Source of the DNA: Paenibacillus profundus | GTDB lineage: Bacteria; Bacillota; Bacilli; Paenibacillales; Paenibacillaceae | Assembly (NCBI RefSeq): GCF_021369635.1 | Contig: NZ_JAJNBZ010000002.1 | Span: 279,024 to 343,023 of the forward strand | Direction of reading: 5' to 3' | DNA: 64,000 bases | Shown: positions 24,712 through 33,364 of the stretch, one piece after another | How positions within the stretch are numbered: the stretch's first letter is position 1 | Layout of the letters: every line of letters starts with the position of its first letter | Notes under the pieces: model-generated | Databases searched by the model: none | What the model was told of the DNA's origin: nothing | The model's input: only the letters and a program-made list of their open reading frames with translations | Translations under genes and position numbers: made by a program

Positions 24712-25345
24712 CTTAAAAGACATGCTCAGCCGGTTCACAGATGCCTATAACAAACAGCCTGATAGCAACTTAGGAAAATTGGTGTCAATCCTTCACGAGC
24801 AATTACAGAGTGTAGAAAATACTCTTGAGACCATACAAGATTGGCGGGACATTGATCGGGCGCGAGGAACGACGCTAGATAGGATTGGGGAAAACGTAGT
24901 GCAGCCGCGCGGACAGGCGACGGACGAGGTGTACAGGATATTATTGAAATCCAAAGTCGCTCGTAATCTATCAAAGACGGATGTAAACACGATCATTGAA
25001 GTTTTGGCATTGGCGCTCGATTGTGACTTTTCAGAAATCCGCATTGAAGAGAAGTATATGGACCCGAACGAACCTGAACCGGCTGCGCTTTCCCTTATGC
25101 GCGTCCCTATAGCAAGGTTAAACGAAGTCGGGATGTCGCCATATCAGTTTGCGCAAATAATTCAAAAGACGGTTGCTGCAGGCGTGCGAGTTGCACAAAT
25201 TGATTTATCAGGAACGTTCTTGCTTTCTTCGAAACGTTCAGAAGTAGAAAAGAGCAAGTTTGGCCTTGCAGATATCCAAATGACAACGGGCGGCACGCTC
25301 GGCACTGTATTTATGCCGGGCAATGATTACGAGTTGCCGATTTGA
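24704..25345 (+). CDS. Baseplate/tail protein, DUF2313 (YmfQ/XkdT-neighbour) type
   Basis: A 213-residue protein beginning FSLKDMLSRFTDAYNKQP--NLGKLVSILHEQL, then DIDRARGTTLDRIGENVVQPRGQATDEVYR, the usual pattern of the protein that links wedge and fibre. It follows the J-like gene with an 8-base overlap, as in Mu and PBSX-type tails. Confidence 0.8.
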   Translation: MFSLKDMLSRFTDAYNKQPDSNLGKLVSILHEQLQSVENTLETIQDWRDIDRARGTTLDRIGENVVQPRGQATDEVYRILLKSKVARNLSKTDVNTIIEVLALALDCDFSEIRIEEKYMDPNEPEPAALSLMRVPIARLNEVGMSPYQFAQIIQKTVAAGVRVAQIDLSGTFLLSSKRSEVEKSKFGLADIQMTTGGTLGTVFMPGNDYELPI

Positions 25346-25359
25346 GGAGGGTTTACACG

Positions 25360-28245
25360 ATGGCATTTCAGAAAGAGCTTCCCGAATGGAAAGCAGCAGG
25401 TATACAGCCACCCGAATCCAAAAGAGTGAAGGGGTGGGAAATAGAAGACAGACCGCCGGCCGACTGGCTAAACTGGCAGACTAACCGAACCTTTGAAGCT
25501 TTGAAAGAGTTACAAGAGAAGGCAGCAGAAAAGACGGACATTACAACTGTTTTGGAAGAAGCAAAATCATACGCCAATCAAGCAGAACAGAGGGCGAAGG
25601 ACGCTAGCGCGGAGGAATTAGACACACACGTATCTGACACCCAAAAACACGTATCCGATACAGAGCGGCCTAAATGGAACAGCGCAGCCGTCGCGGTTGC
25701 CGAAACGCACTCAAAGGATCTGGCACTATCCCCCGGCGTCCAGGTGGTTGAGGTAGATAATGACACGCCGTTTAATTTTGGCGAAGTCAAGGGGCGTACA
25801 CTTATAAACCTGTCAACGGGTTTGAGAAACCTTGAACGGTGGAAGGTCAATACAACCGGTGCGGCCTTGGAACTGGTCACGGACGTAACCGACCAAGGAT
25901 CAGCGAGCCTAAAGGCAACGGTAAAGGCCTCGACACCAGGAGAGTATACGGCATCGTGGAACCTACGGGACAGAATCAATTTTGGTACCATCGGGGAAGA
26001 TGGAGCCTCTTTTCTTCTCGTCGCCCGGGTACGGAATGGAACGGCCACAAGGGCGAGCGTAGAGATTCTTTCAGGCATCTTTATAGGGGATCTCCCGGTT
26101 ACGGACAGTAAGTTTACGACGGTACGAAAAGCCTTCTCGCGATCGAAAAATGGACCTAATACGTTCGACATGCATATCCGCGTCACAGGTCAGAACGGTG
26201 ATACAGCCTATGTTGACGGCATTCGAGTGTACCGAATAGCCGATACGATAGACAATGCCTTGATAGACAGCATCAACAACATGGACAGAGACGAAGTTGA
26301 TAGACTCTACCCCTACGTAGACAGCATGACAAACGTCCGTAACCCCTATGCCATCGTAACGGGAGGTAATCTGCTGCCGCCTTTTACGGAGTGGGAAACC
26401 GAGCCGAACGCCATGGCAAAAGCGGTAAGCCCATACGAAGCGGTTGCCGAAATTACATCAGACGGTACGAAAGCACCGCTTAGGACAATCATACCAGTAC
26501 TGCCTGACACGACATACACCATATCAAGTGAGGGTAACGCAATCCCCGGCAATGGATTGCAAATCATCGAACGCAAAGACGGAAAAGACGGTGATCCTGC
26601 TGGAGAGATCGAAGACGGGTACTGGCGTAGCGTCCCCGGCGGAGTGGCTGTAGGGACTGTTACTTTTACCACAACAGCACAAACGCATTATTTGTCGATC
26701 AGACTTCGATTCGACAAGGCCGGGATATACACGATAAAAAAACCGCTGGTCGTTCCTGGTGACAAACCAATACCATTCACTCCACAGCAACGCAGCATGA
26801 TCGCTTTCGAGACGGAACTAGCAGCTAATCCGGTAGACGGTACGAATCCAGACTTATTGTTCGTCGGTGAGGATGGGTTGCAATATGTGCTGGAGAAGTG
26901 GAGGACGCTTGTTCTAGATGGCCGGTACACTTATGAAAAAACTACAGTCACTAATACAGGTTTTAAGTCTGTGTTGATAAGCAACCTTGCTAGTGGTAGC
27001 GCCTCCCCGGGGGACGACGATGATTACGGTAAGTTATTCGCTACTAAGTTTGATGGCAAACAGCTTACTGTGTCAGACATTCCAATAGCGAATTGGTTAG
27101 CCGCTGATTTAGTTCGTATAAACCATGTGAATGTGTACTTTTCTATCGCCAACACAGACAGCGGATGGGGGCCAGACTATACACCGGATGCAGACGAGAT
27201 TAAGGCGTATTTCTTGGGTTGGAAGATGTATGACAACATTAACCCTAGCAATCCACATACAGGCGTAGGAAAAGCGTGGGTTAAGCTGACCTGTCGTGGC
27301 GCTGATGGCACTTGGGCTACCCAGACATCTGACGCACGGACAACAGTTCCCACGGTGCCAGCAGGAACCGATACCAATGGGAGACTATATACCCCTTACC
27401 GTCTACAATATCTCAAAGCGAAGCCAACCGTCGAACCCGTCCAGAATTACGAGTTGGGCGCGACACTTTCCGCAGGATCGAACATGGTCGAGGTAGGAAG
27501 CGGTATTGTGCTGCGGGAGAAGGCGAACCCTTCGTATTATTCGGAGAATGATAGTTGGTTTATAAATAACGGGGTTGTTACTTGGGAATCTACGCGCTTT
27601 CAGCATAAAGCAAACAAAATTATAAATATCTACGAAGGTGCAACCAAGGATTCGAGGTGGACGGTAGAAAACATAAGTCTCGCCTATGGTAACGAAAGGG
27701 CCTATCTAAGCAACTCCTACTACGACCCTACCGCAGTCTATCACGTAACATACACGATGCTAGAACCAACGCTTGCGGCTCCTATAAGCGGCAGCATAGC
27801 GACCAACCTACGCGGTACTGTATCGGACTTGGTGCAGTATTCGGGAGACATGGAGCGGCGGCTATCCGTGGTGGAGATGCAGAAGGCAGATGCGGTAGAG
27901 GATACAGGTTGGATAAAGGTTCCGCCTTTAAATGGGTGGATACATTACGCAGCAAAACCACTGCGATTTAGAGTAAAAGGCAACCTACTATACATTGAAG
28001 GCATTTTGCAGGGTGGCACAACTGCCACCACTACGCAGCTTTTTAATTTGCCAATCACTCTTAAAACAGCTTATGGTTGCTGGTTGAACTGTATAACGTG
28101 GACTGGAGCGAATACAGTACAGCCCTTGCAATGCTCTATAACGACTAGTGGCATAATGAGGATTAATGCCGGAACAGCAGATACGTATATATCTTTTGAC
28201 GGAGTAGGGTTACTAATTGAAGGACTGGAGGTGAAAAAATCATGA
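25360..28245 (+). CDS. Tail fibre protein (receptor-binding candidate)
   Basis: A 961-residue fibre. Residues 1-60 (FQKELPEWKAAGIQPPESKR, then PPADWLNWQTNRTFEALKEL) form the usual baseplate-attachment module, followed by a coiled coil and DTHVSDTQKHVSDTERPKWN. The long middle is beta-rich with carbohydrate-binding style domains (about 150-260 and 330-430). The last 90 residues (DTGWIKVPPLNGWIHYAAKP...) look like a C-terminal knob. GAGGAGGG at 25344-25351 fixes ATG 25360. It probably sets host range. Confidence 0.85.
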   Translation: MAFQKELPEWKAAGIQPPESKRVKGWEIEDRPPADWLNWQTNRTFEALKELQEKAAEKTDITTVLEEAKSYANQAEQRAKDASAEELDTHVSDTQKHVSDTERPKWNSAAVAVAETHSKDLALSPGVQVVEVDNDTPFNFGEVKGRTLINLSTGLRNLERWKVNTTGAALELVTDVTDQGSASLKATVKASTPGEYTASWNLRDRINFGTIGEDGASFLLVARVRNGTATRASVEILSGIFIGDLPVTDSKFTTVRKAFSRSKNGPNTFDMHIRVTGQNGDTAYVDGIRVYRIADTIDNALIDSINNMDRDEVDRLYPYVDSMTNVRNPYAIVTGGNLLPPFTEWETEPNAMAKAVSPYEAVAEITSDGTKAPLRTIIPVLPDTTYTISSEGNAIPGNGLQIIERKDGKDGDPAGEIEDGYWRSVPGGVAVGTVTFTTTAQTHYLSIRLRFDKAGIYTIKKPLVVPGDKPIPFTPQQRSMIAFETELAANPVDGTNPDLLFVGEDGLQYVLEKWRTLVLDGRYTYEKTTVTNTGFKSVLISNLASGSASPGDDDDYGKLFATKFDGKQLTVSDIPIANWLAADLVRINHVNVYFSIANTDSGWGPDYTPDADEIKAYFLGWKMYDNINPSNPHTGVGKAWVKLTCRGADGTWATQTSDARTTVPTVPAGTDTNGRLYTPYRLQYLKAKPTVEPVQNYELGATLSAGSNMVEVGSGIVLREKANPSYYSENDSWFINNGVVTWESTRFQHKANKIINIYEGATKDSRWTVENISLAYGNERAYLSNSYYDPTAVYHVTYTMLEPTLAAPISGSIATNLRGTVSDLVQYSGDMERRLSVVEMQKADAVEDTGWIKVPPLNGWIHYAAKPLRFRVKGNLLYIEGILQGGTTATTTQLFNLPITLKTAYGCWLNCITWTGANTVQPLQCSITTSGIMRINAGTADTYISFDGVGLLIEGLEVKKS

Positions 28246-28808
28246 AATACGCGTATATAACCGACCTTAACGGTCGATACATTGAACCCACGCTTGTTGC
28301 GGACTCCGTGACGGGCGTTTTTGATCGGCGGGAACCTGTCCAGTCGAACGAGGAAGAGCCACAGGAATTGCCGCAGAAGGACGACGAGCAGCCGAATGAA
28401 CCGGAGACCGTCCATGTCGGGTATATGGTCGCCGTGCCACTGCCTGCTGGACTCTATGAACCGACATTCGACGTACAAGGATACAGACAAGCCATGACGG
28501 ACTACGAGGCCGCATACGCCGAATATATCGCGGCCATGGCCGAGTATGACCCAGAAGGAGAGGAGCCGCAACCGCAGCCGCCGAGCCCTGTAGACGGCCC
28601 TTCGTTTTGGCGCAACGGCCTCACGCAAGACGAGATCGACGCGCTGCAGCCGAAGCCCGAGCCCTCACAGACTGATGTGCTGGGCCAAGAGCTAACGCAA
28701 ATGAAGCTGAAAGGCATCCAGCAGCAAGCGGTTATAGACGGCCTTGGGAAAGAGCTAACCAAAGCTAAACTCGAAATCATAGCCATGAAAGGGGAGCAAA
28801 CAGCATGA
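28242..28808 (+). CDS. Tail fibre accessory/chaperone-like protein
   Basis: A 188-residue acidic protein. MKYAYITDLNGRYIEPTLV opens it, a Pro/Glu/Gln-rich middle follows (about 35-130), then FWRNGLTQDEIDALQPKPEP and a C-terminal helical pair. The WRNGLT-EEI motif is common in fibre accessory proteins next to XkdX. It overlaps the fibre and XkdX-like genes by four bases on each side. Confidence 0.7.
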   Translation: MKYAYITDLNGRYIEPTLVADSVTGVFDRREPVQSNEEEPQELPQKDDEQPNEPETVHVGYMVAVPLPAGLYEPTFDVQGYRQAMTDYEAAYAEYIAAMAEYDPEGEEPQPQPPSPVDGPSFWRNGLTQDEIDALQPKPEPSQTDVLGQELTQMKLKGIQQQAVIDGLGKELTKAKLEIIAMKGEQTA

Positions 28809-28957
28809 ATTTTTGGAAACTTGCTTTTGAATGTCGGTGGATCGACGCTGAGGGGTTGTGTGCGGCGGTGAAGACTGAAACCAATCCTTTCGGGGAGATA
28901 ACACCGGAGCAATACCAGGACATTACCGGCGAAGAGTATCCGGCAGAAACTAAGTAA
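28805..28957 (+). CDS. XkdX-like small protein
   Basis: A 50-residue frame (ATG 28805 to TAA 28955-28957) reading FWKLAFECRWIDAEGLCAAV, then NPFGEITPEQYQDITGEEYP. The W-K-A---WI---L--AV--G-IT-E-Y--ITG pattern is XkdX. Such genes lie between fibre and lysis genes in many Bacillales phages; molecular role unknown. Confidence 0.85.
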   Translation: MNFWKLAFECRWIDAEGLCAAVKTETNPFGEITPEQYQDITGEEYPAETK

Positions 28958-28989
28958 GCGTCTAGCCTTAGAGCAGGCGCTTTTATTTT
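28956..28989 (+). terminator. Weak terminator-like hairpin before the lysis genes
   Basis: AAGCG with CGCTT and an inner CCT with AGG (28956-28982), then TTATTTTG. The stem is short and broken, so it would act at most partially between tail and lysis genes. Confidence 0.35.
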
Positions 28990-29036
28990 GCCCTCACGGC
29001 AGCGTGGGGGCTATTTGAATTTTAGGGGGAGTGGGC

Positions 29037-29288
29037 GTGGGAGATCCACAAGTTGAGACGCTGCAGCGCATGACGCGAGTTGAAACAAAGATAGACAACA
29101 TCGAAGAAAAACTGGACTCGGCGATCAATGCCCGTGATGTAGCGATTGAGGCGATACAGTCAGCAAAGGCGGCGCACCATCGGCTAGACCGTATCGAAGA
29201 CGGCCAGAAGTGGTTTCGGCGTACCGTTGTCGCTTCTGTGATTACTATTGTTGCTGCCGCGATTGTGACAGCTATCAAATTATCTTAA
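29037..29288 (+). CDS. XhlA-like membrane-associated lysis protein
   Basis: An 83-residue protein with an N-terminal coiled coil (VETLQRMTRVETKIDNIEEKL), a linker with ARDVAIEAI, and one C-terminal membrane helix (VVASVITIVAAAIVTAIKLS). This is the haemolysin XhlA layout, a partner of holin in PBSX-type lysis. Purine run TAGGGGGAG favours GTG 29037 over GTG 29031. Confidence 0.85.
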   Translation: MGDPQVETLQRMTRVETKIDNIEEKLDSAINARDVAIEAIQSAKAAHHRLDRIEDGQKWFRRTVVASVITIVAAAIVTAIKLS

Positions 29289-29305
29289 TGGGAGAGTGTT
29301 GAACT

Positions 29306-29578
29306 ATGGAATGGAACATGATTTTTGAACTGATTGACCCGGCTTTATTTATCGTTGTAGGCGCTTGTTGGGTGATAGGATACATCCTCAAGCAAACACC
29401 TGCTGTACCTGATTGGAGCATTGTATATATCGTTGTTGCACTGGCAGTGTTGTTTACGATCGGATTGCTCGGTTGGAGTGTAGAGGCGCTGATACAGGGC
29501 ATTCTGACCGGGGCATTTGCCGTGTTTGGCCATCAGGCGATAAAGCAAGCCAAGAAGGGCGGCGAGAAAGATGTTTGA
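29306..29578 (+). CDS. Phage holin
   Basis: A 90-residue membrane protein with three hydrophobic stretches: about 13-30 (LFIVVGACWVIGYIL), 38-58 (IVYIVVALAVLFTIGLLGW) and 60-78 (GILTGAFAVFGHQ), and a charged C-terminus KQAKKGGEKDV. Size, topology and place directly before the endolysin are those of the A118/Phage_holin_5_2-type holins. Confidence 0.88.
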   Translation: MEWNMIFELIDPALFIVVGACWVIGYILKQTPAVPDWSIVYIVVALAVLFTIGLLGWSVEALIQGILTGAFAVFGHQAIKQAKKGGEKDV

Positions 29579-30773
29579 CTGGAGCAAGCATGGATTCCGC
29601 GTTACAAGCCCATACGGAACGCGTCAGGATCCCTTTAATGGGAAACCAACATTTCATACAGGCATTGACCTTGTAAAGGCGCATAAAGCGCCTATTTTTG
29701 CGTTTATGGGCGGCGAGGTTGTACATGCACGAGAAGGCCAGACGGGCACGGGCTTCGGTAATTTTGGGATTGTAGTAGCTTTGAAGGATGAACGCGGTGC
29801 GTTGCACTGTTACGCCCATTTGAATAGCTGCAGCGTAAAGGTAGGCCAGAAGGTAGCAGCAGGGCAGGAAGTCGGGAAGCAAGGCACGACAGGGCGCAGC
29901 ACGGGTTCTCATTTGCACTACGAAGTGCGTACAAAATCGGCACCGTCATTCGGTTTCGATTGTCACACGAATCCCGGTGAATACTTGGCAAAACATCTGA
30001 ATCAAGAAAAGGGGACGGGGAACGTGAAACAAAAGGACTTTATTTCAAAGATTGCAGCAGCTGCTGTTGAAGATATGAAGCGGACAGGCATACCTGCATC
30101 CCTAACTATCGCGCAGGCGGCACTGGAAAGTAATTGGGGCGAAAGTGGACTGACTACGAAGGCAAAAAACCTGTTCGGCATCAAAGGACGAGGGCCAGCA
30201 GGATCGGTGAGGATGCTTACAAAAGAGTATCGACCGGATGGGACATCATACCAGATTGAAGCCGATTTCCGAAAGTACAACAACTGGGGGGAGAGTATTG
30301 CGGACCATTCACAGCTGATCCTAAACGGTACGAAAGACAAGCCGAAGCGTTATCATGGGGTGCTGCACGCCGATTATAAAACGGCCTGTTACGAGATTTG
30401 GCGCGGGACATATGCAACGGATCCCGGGTATCCGCAACTGCTCATTGATCTAATCGAGCAGCATGGTCTGCAAAAGTACGACACGATGGGCAAGGTGGAG
30501 CAAGCCAGCATAGAGGTCAACGGCAAAAAGATTGCCGAAGGGCCGCTTATAAACGGCTATGTATTTGCACCGGTTAGGACGGTCGGGGTAGCACTCGGCT
30601 GTCGAGTAGGCTGGGACGGAAAATCTGCCACCATTGGAGGAAAGCCCGTACCAGGTTGCCAAATGATCAATGGTAATGCATACGCTCCAGTACGGGCCGT
30701 TGCGGAAGCAGCAGACGCAAAGGTACAGTGGAATGGGAAGGAGCGAAAGGTAACCATTTCGAAAAAAATTTAA
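29571..30773 (+). CDS. Three-domain endolysin (M23 + glucosaminidase + CuAO-N-like)
   Basis: A 400-residue lysin. Residues 10-145 are an M23 zinc endopeptidase (HTGID, YAHLN, HLHYEV supply the metal ligands). Residues 150-300 are a GH73-like glucosaminidase (ALESNWGESGL with the catalytic Glu, NLFGIKG, DPGYPQLL). Residues 315-400 are two copper-amine-oxidase-N-like stalk repeats (FAPVRTVGVALG, YAPVRAVAEAAD) probably used for wall binding. Cutting both peptide and glycan is unusual in one phage lysin but logical. ATG overlaps the holin end by 8 bases. Confidence 0.93.
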   Translation: MFDWSKHGFRVTSPYGTRQDPFNGKPTFHTGIDLVKAHKAPIFAFMGGEVVHAREGQTGTGFGNFGIVVALKDERGALHCYAHLNSCSVKVGQKVAAGQEVGKQGTTGRSTGSHLHYEVRTKSAPSFGFDCHTNPGEYLAKHLNQEKGTGNVKQKDFISKIAAAAVEDMKRTGIPASLTIAQAALESNWGESGLTTKAKNLFGIKGRGPAGSVRMLTKEYRPDGTSYQIEADFRKYNNWGESIADHSQLILNGTKDKPKRYHGVLHADYKTACYEIWRGTYATDPGYPQLLIDLIEQHGLQKYDTMGKVEQASIEVNGKKIAEGPLINGYVFAPVRTVGVALGCRVGWDGKSATIGGKPVPGCQMINGNAYAPVRAVAEAADAKVQWNGKERKVTISKKI

Positions 30774-30816
30774 ATGGTGTATACTGGAATTGTATCCGAA
30801 AGAATTGGTACAGAAA

Positions 30817-30851
30817 AGGGCCGTAGGGAAGGCATCCCACGGCTCTTTTTA
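30817..30851 (+). terminator. Strong terminator ending the late operon
   Basis: AGGGCCGT (30817-30824) with ACGGCTCT (30839-30846), an inner GGGA/TCCC and a TTTTT tail. It ends the lysis cassette. A close relative occurs at 31253-31284 after the next gene. Confidence 0.9.
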
Positions 30852-30891
30852 TATTGATTAGACATCGATAAATCAGTGGTTTGGAGTGTGA

Positions 30892-30922
30892 TTGTGATAT
30901 CCACATTATGATTTAATATAAA
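30892..30922 (+). promoter_or_regulatory. Candidate promoter of the small secreted protein
   Basis: TTGTGA at 30892-30897 and AATATA at 30915-30920 (17-base spacer), with TATAAA overlapping two bases on. The block is very AT-rich compared with the flanking DNA and comes after a terminator, so the next gene needs its own promoter. The exact hexamers are tentative. Confidence 0.4.
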
Positions 30923-30991
30923 TATATTTTCTTTATATGGGAGGATTTAGCACTTGTGTGTAGAACATATACATTAAAGGAGGTGATAATT

Positions 30992-31240
30992 GTGTCAAAA
31001 TTAATTAAATTCACTGGAATTCTTATGAGTGCATCTTTTATCTTACTCAGCTTCCCTAGTCAAACAGAGGCAGCAAAATGTGATTCCAAATATATAGCAA
31101 AAACAGAAACATTCTGCGATCACAGCACTGGATATACTATTACCAATACTTACTATAAGCAAACGTGTTATTCTGACAAGGGCCAACCACATACTTATGA
31201 GTGGGTTGATTCAAAAAAGGTTAGCGGATGCATCAACTAA
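30992..31240 (+). CDS. Small secreted four-cysteine protein (accessory gene)
   Basis: An 82-residue protein from GTG 30992 with the consensus AAAGGAGGTGAT site at 30976-30987. Residues 1-28 are a signal peptide (LIKFTGILMSASFILLSF, cut probably after EAA). The mature 54 residues have four Cys (CDSK, FCDH, TCYS, GCIN), enough for two disulphides, and a YTITNTYYK strand. The frame can be read upstream to 30956, but that part is not signal-like. Base composition is AT-richer than the tail genes. It sits between two related terminators, a typical lysogenic accessory gene; function unknown. Confidence 0.72.
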   Translation: MSKLIKFTGILMSASFILLSFPSQTEAAKCDSKYIAKTETFCDHSTGYTITNTYYKQTCYSDKGQPHTYEWVDSKKVSGCIN

Positions 31241-31252
31241 AAGGGAAAGAAC

Positions 31253-31284
31253 AAGAGCCGTTGGGGAAGAATCCCACGGCTCTT
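31253..31284. terminator. Bidirectional terminator, repeat of the 30817 hairpin
   Basis: AAGAGCCGTTGGG (31253-31265) pairs with CCCACGGCTCTT (31273-31284). It lies between convergent genes at 31240 (+) and 31290 (-). Most of its arms match the terminator at 30817-30846 in the same orientation. Confidence 0.75.
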
Positions 31285-31289
31285 ATCCG

Positions 31290-31508
31290 TTAATCTTCGA
31301 ACAGTTCATCCATCAATTTGTTCACTTCGCTCCTACGTGCTGCAGTAGCCTGTTTATCAACGCTTATAGCGTTCCCACTGATTTGAACCACATCGCCAAC
31401 TTCAGCTTCGGTTGGAAGCAGATGCTTCGGGTATTCGATTGTATGCCCGTCTTCCATTTCGATCTTGGCGATATCGCACTCGATTTGATCGATTACTCCT
31501 TTTATCAT
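31290..31508 (-). CDS. DUF3006 protein
   Basis: A 72-residue protein with the family's small beta-barrel pattern: VIDQIECDIAKIEMEDGHTIEYPKHLLP, then EVGDVVQISGNAISVD, and a helical C-tail. DUF3006 genes are regularly found directly behind a ComEC-like MBL-fold gene, as here (6 bases separate them on the same strand). Ribosome site GAGGTAA precedes the start. Activity unknown. Confidence 0.85.
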   Translation of the reverse strand: MIKGVIDQIECDIAKIEMEDGHTIEYPKHLLPTEAEVGDVVQISGNAISVDKQATAARRSEVNKLMDELFED

Positions 31509-31513
31509 TAGCG

Positions 31514-32389
31514 TTACCTCACAGTCTCGAATTTGATGTTTGTTCCGTCACTGATTGCTGTTACCGTTCCGTTCTTGTCAGTACGGTATACAGATACTTT
31601 TGCCTTTTTTAGACGCTCCATTACCGCTTCTTTCGGGTGGCCATACTTATTTCCTTCCCCGACAGAAATGACCGCATACTTGGGATTTACCGTAGTCAGG
31701 AACTTCGGCGATGTGGACGTGTCCGATCCGTGGTGCCCTACCTTTAACACGTCGGCGCGCAGCTTATTCGGATGCGCCAGCATATCCGTTTCGCTTTTCT
31801 TTTCAGCATCTCCGGTAAAAAGGAAGGATGTATTGCCAAATGACAGATGTAATACTGCACTCCATGCATTTAGATCCTTTCCATATTCACCGACCGGAGC
31901 GACGAATTCCGCTGTGACCCCATCAAGTGGTATCTGAAGGCCTGCCTTTGTTGACTTGATTTTTAGCCCCCGATTTTTGACGGCCATCAGAAAATCCTTG
32001 TATGTATTCGTTGTGTGGCTCACCTTCGGAGCATATACGGACTTGACCGGAATTGCATCTATTACCGTGTCCAGTCCACCAATATGATCGGCGTCAGGAT
32101 GCGTTGCGATCACAGCTGTCAGTTCTTTCACACCAAGTTGTTCCAGGTACTTCACTACGTTTTTGCCTTGGCTGTTATACCCGCCGTCAATAAGTACGAA
32201 TTGATTCTTTGGTGTCCGTATTAGTGTGGAATCGCCCTGGCCGACATCCAGATAGTAAACCTGGAGCGTGCCAGCTGCTGCTTGCTGCGGTGGCGTGGTC
32301 TGGTTTGCTGTTGGTAGGCTGGTTGGAGAGCAGGCCGCGAGCAGCAGCACCAAAATAAGCCCAATCACTATGTATAAATGCTTTTTCAT
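31514..32389 (-). CDS. MBL-fold lipoprotein, ComEC C-terminal-like
   Basis: A 291-residue predicted lipoprotein: lipobox LLLAAC near residues 15-20, a Thr/Pro/Gln linker, then an MBL fold with YLDVGQGDSTLI, the metal motif THPDADHIGG, LFTGDAEKKSE and KVGHHGSDTST. It looks like the ComEC nuclease-like domain set free and anchored outside the membrane, suggesting action on extracellular DNA or phosphoesters (inference). A start at 32410 is possible, but AAAGGAGG fits ATG 32389. Confidence 0.88.
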   Translation of the reverse strand: MKKHLYIVIGLILVLLLAACSPTSLPTANQTTPPQQAAAGTLQVYYLDVGQGDSTLIRTPKNQFVLIDGGYNSQGKNVVKYLEQLGVKELTAVIATHPDADHIGGLDTVIDAIPVKSVYAPKVSHTTNTYKDFLMAVKNRGLKIKSTKAGLQIPLDGVTAEFVAPVGEYGKDLNAWSAVLHLSFGNTSFLFTGDAEKKSETDMLAHPNKLRADVLKVGHHGSDTSTSPKFLTTVNPKYAVISVGEGNKYGHPKEAVMERLKKAKVSVYRTDKNGTVTAISDGTNIKFETVR

Positions 32390-32432
32390 AGGTGCCTCCT
32401 TTGTATTCATTTTAGCACATGGAAAAAGACGA

Positions 32433-32466
32433 GCCCCGGATTGCTCCGGGGCCGTGCTTTTTCTAA
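32433..32466. terminator. Bidirectional terminator
   Basis: GCCCCGG (32433-32439) pairs with CCGGGGC (32446-32452). T runs lie on both sides (CTTTTTC on each strand) and extend the stem imperfectly. It ends the minus-strand membrane gene that follows and isolates it from the MBL gene. Confidence 0.85.
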
Positions 32467-32473
32467 GACTACA

Positions 32474-33364
32474 TCATTTTATTGCTTCTTCTATTTGTTT
32501 TTTTAACCTCTTAATATCCTCGTCATCGCCGCGTCCTTGTAAACTCGCTGCATAAGAAGTTAAGAGTATTTGCAGATCGCCGCAAGCTGGACTTAATTGG
32601 ATTTGCTCGATCTGACTTAAAGCGGATTGGTCTATTTCATTTCTCAATTCTGTCGTGCCTTCTTTAAAACCCCGTGCAAATTCGCCCCAAGTTGCAAGGT
32701 CTAATGATTTTTTATGTTTATCATACTCGTTGTTAATATCATTGTAATATGCACTTATTTGTTCTTTGAAGCTTTTAATTAATGCACTATGATCGATTTT
32801 CTCAGCGCCTTCAATTTCAATAGATTTTGAATACTTAACCACTTTTCCGAAATCATCATCTTTAACCAAATCGCCTTTTAAGTTTTCTAAGTCCGCACCA
32901 ATAACTTTTTGCACGTCCTCAGGTTGTACAGAGGCGATCGGCATTGTGATATTCACACTATAAGTACCTGTTTCTAACGCTTCTCCTTTATTAGAAAACT
33001 GTTCTGTTTTAAACTCACCGCTGTTTACTGCTGTTTTTGCTTGGGCGTTATAACCGCTGTCGTTTGTAAGAGACAACATTAATTCCGTGCCGCTAGGCAG
33101 GTTTGTAGTTCCTTCAAATCCTACCTTTCCAGCCTCGACGTTCTCCTTTACATCCAGTGTAACAAGTATTTCATTATTCTTTTCTTCCATCTTCTCTTCC
33201 TTCGTTCCGTCGTCCACTGGCGCAACGGCTGGGGTTTCTTTCGATACCTTCGGCTTCTCTCCATCATCTAACGCCGCGCCGATCACAGCAAGAATAAAAA
33301 AGGCAGCAATCACTATAAACCACCAGCGTTTATATACAGGCTTTTTAGTTTTATCGACACCCAT
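32474..33364 (-). CDS. Membrane-anchored protein of unknown function (prophage accessory)
   Basis: A 296-residue protein with one N-terminal membrane helix (WWFIVIAAFFILAVIGAAL, residues about 14-32), an acidic linker, a beta-sandwich-like domain (about 66-165: ILVTLDVKENVEAGKVGFEGTTNLPSGTELML...) and a helical C-terminal half. Topology suggests an outward-facing sensor or shield. Position in a prophage accessory block makes superinfection exclusion possible but unproven. I do not recognise the family. Start ATG has GGGAGG-type site upstream on the minus strand. Confidence 0.72.
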   Translation of the reverse strand: MGVDKTKKPVYKRWWFIVIAAFFILAVIGAALDDGEKPKVSKETPAVAPVDDGTKEEKMEEKNNEILVTLDVKENVEAGKVGFEGTTNLPSGTELMLSLTNDSGYNAQAKTAVNSGEFKTEQFSNKGEALETGTYSVNITMPIASVQPEDVQKVIGADLENLKGDLVKDDDFGKVVKYSKSIEIEGAEKIDHSALIKSFKEQISAYYNDINNEYDKHKKSLDLATWGEFARGFKEGTTELRNEIDQSALSQIEQIQLSPACGDLQILLTSYAASLQGRGDDEDIKRLKKQIEEAIK

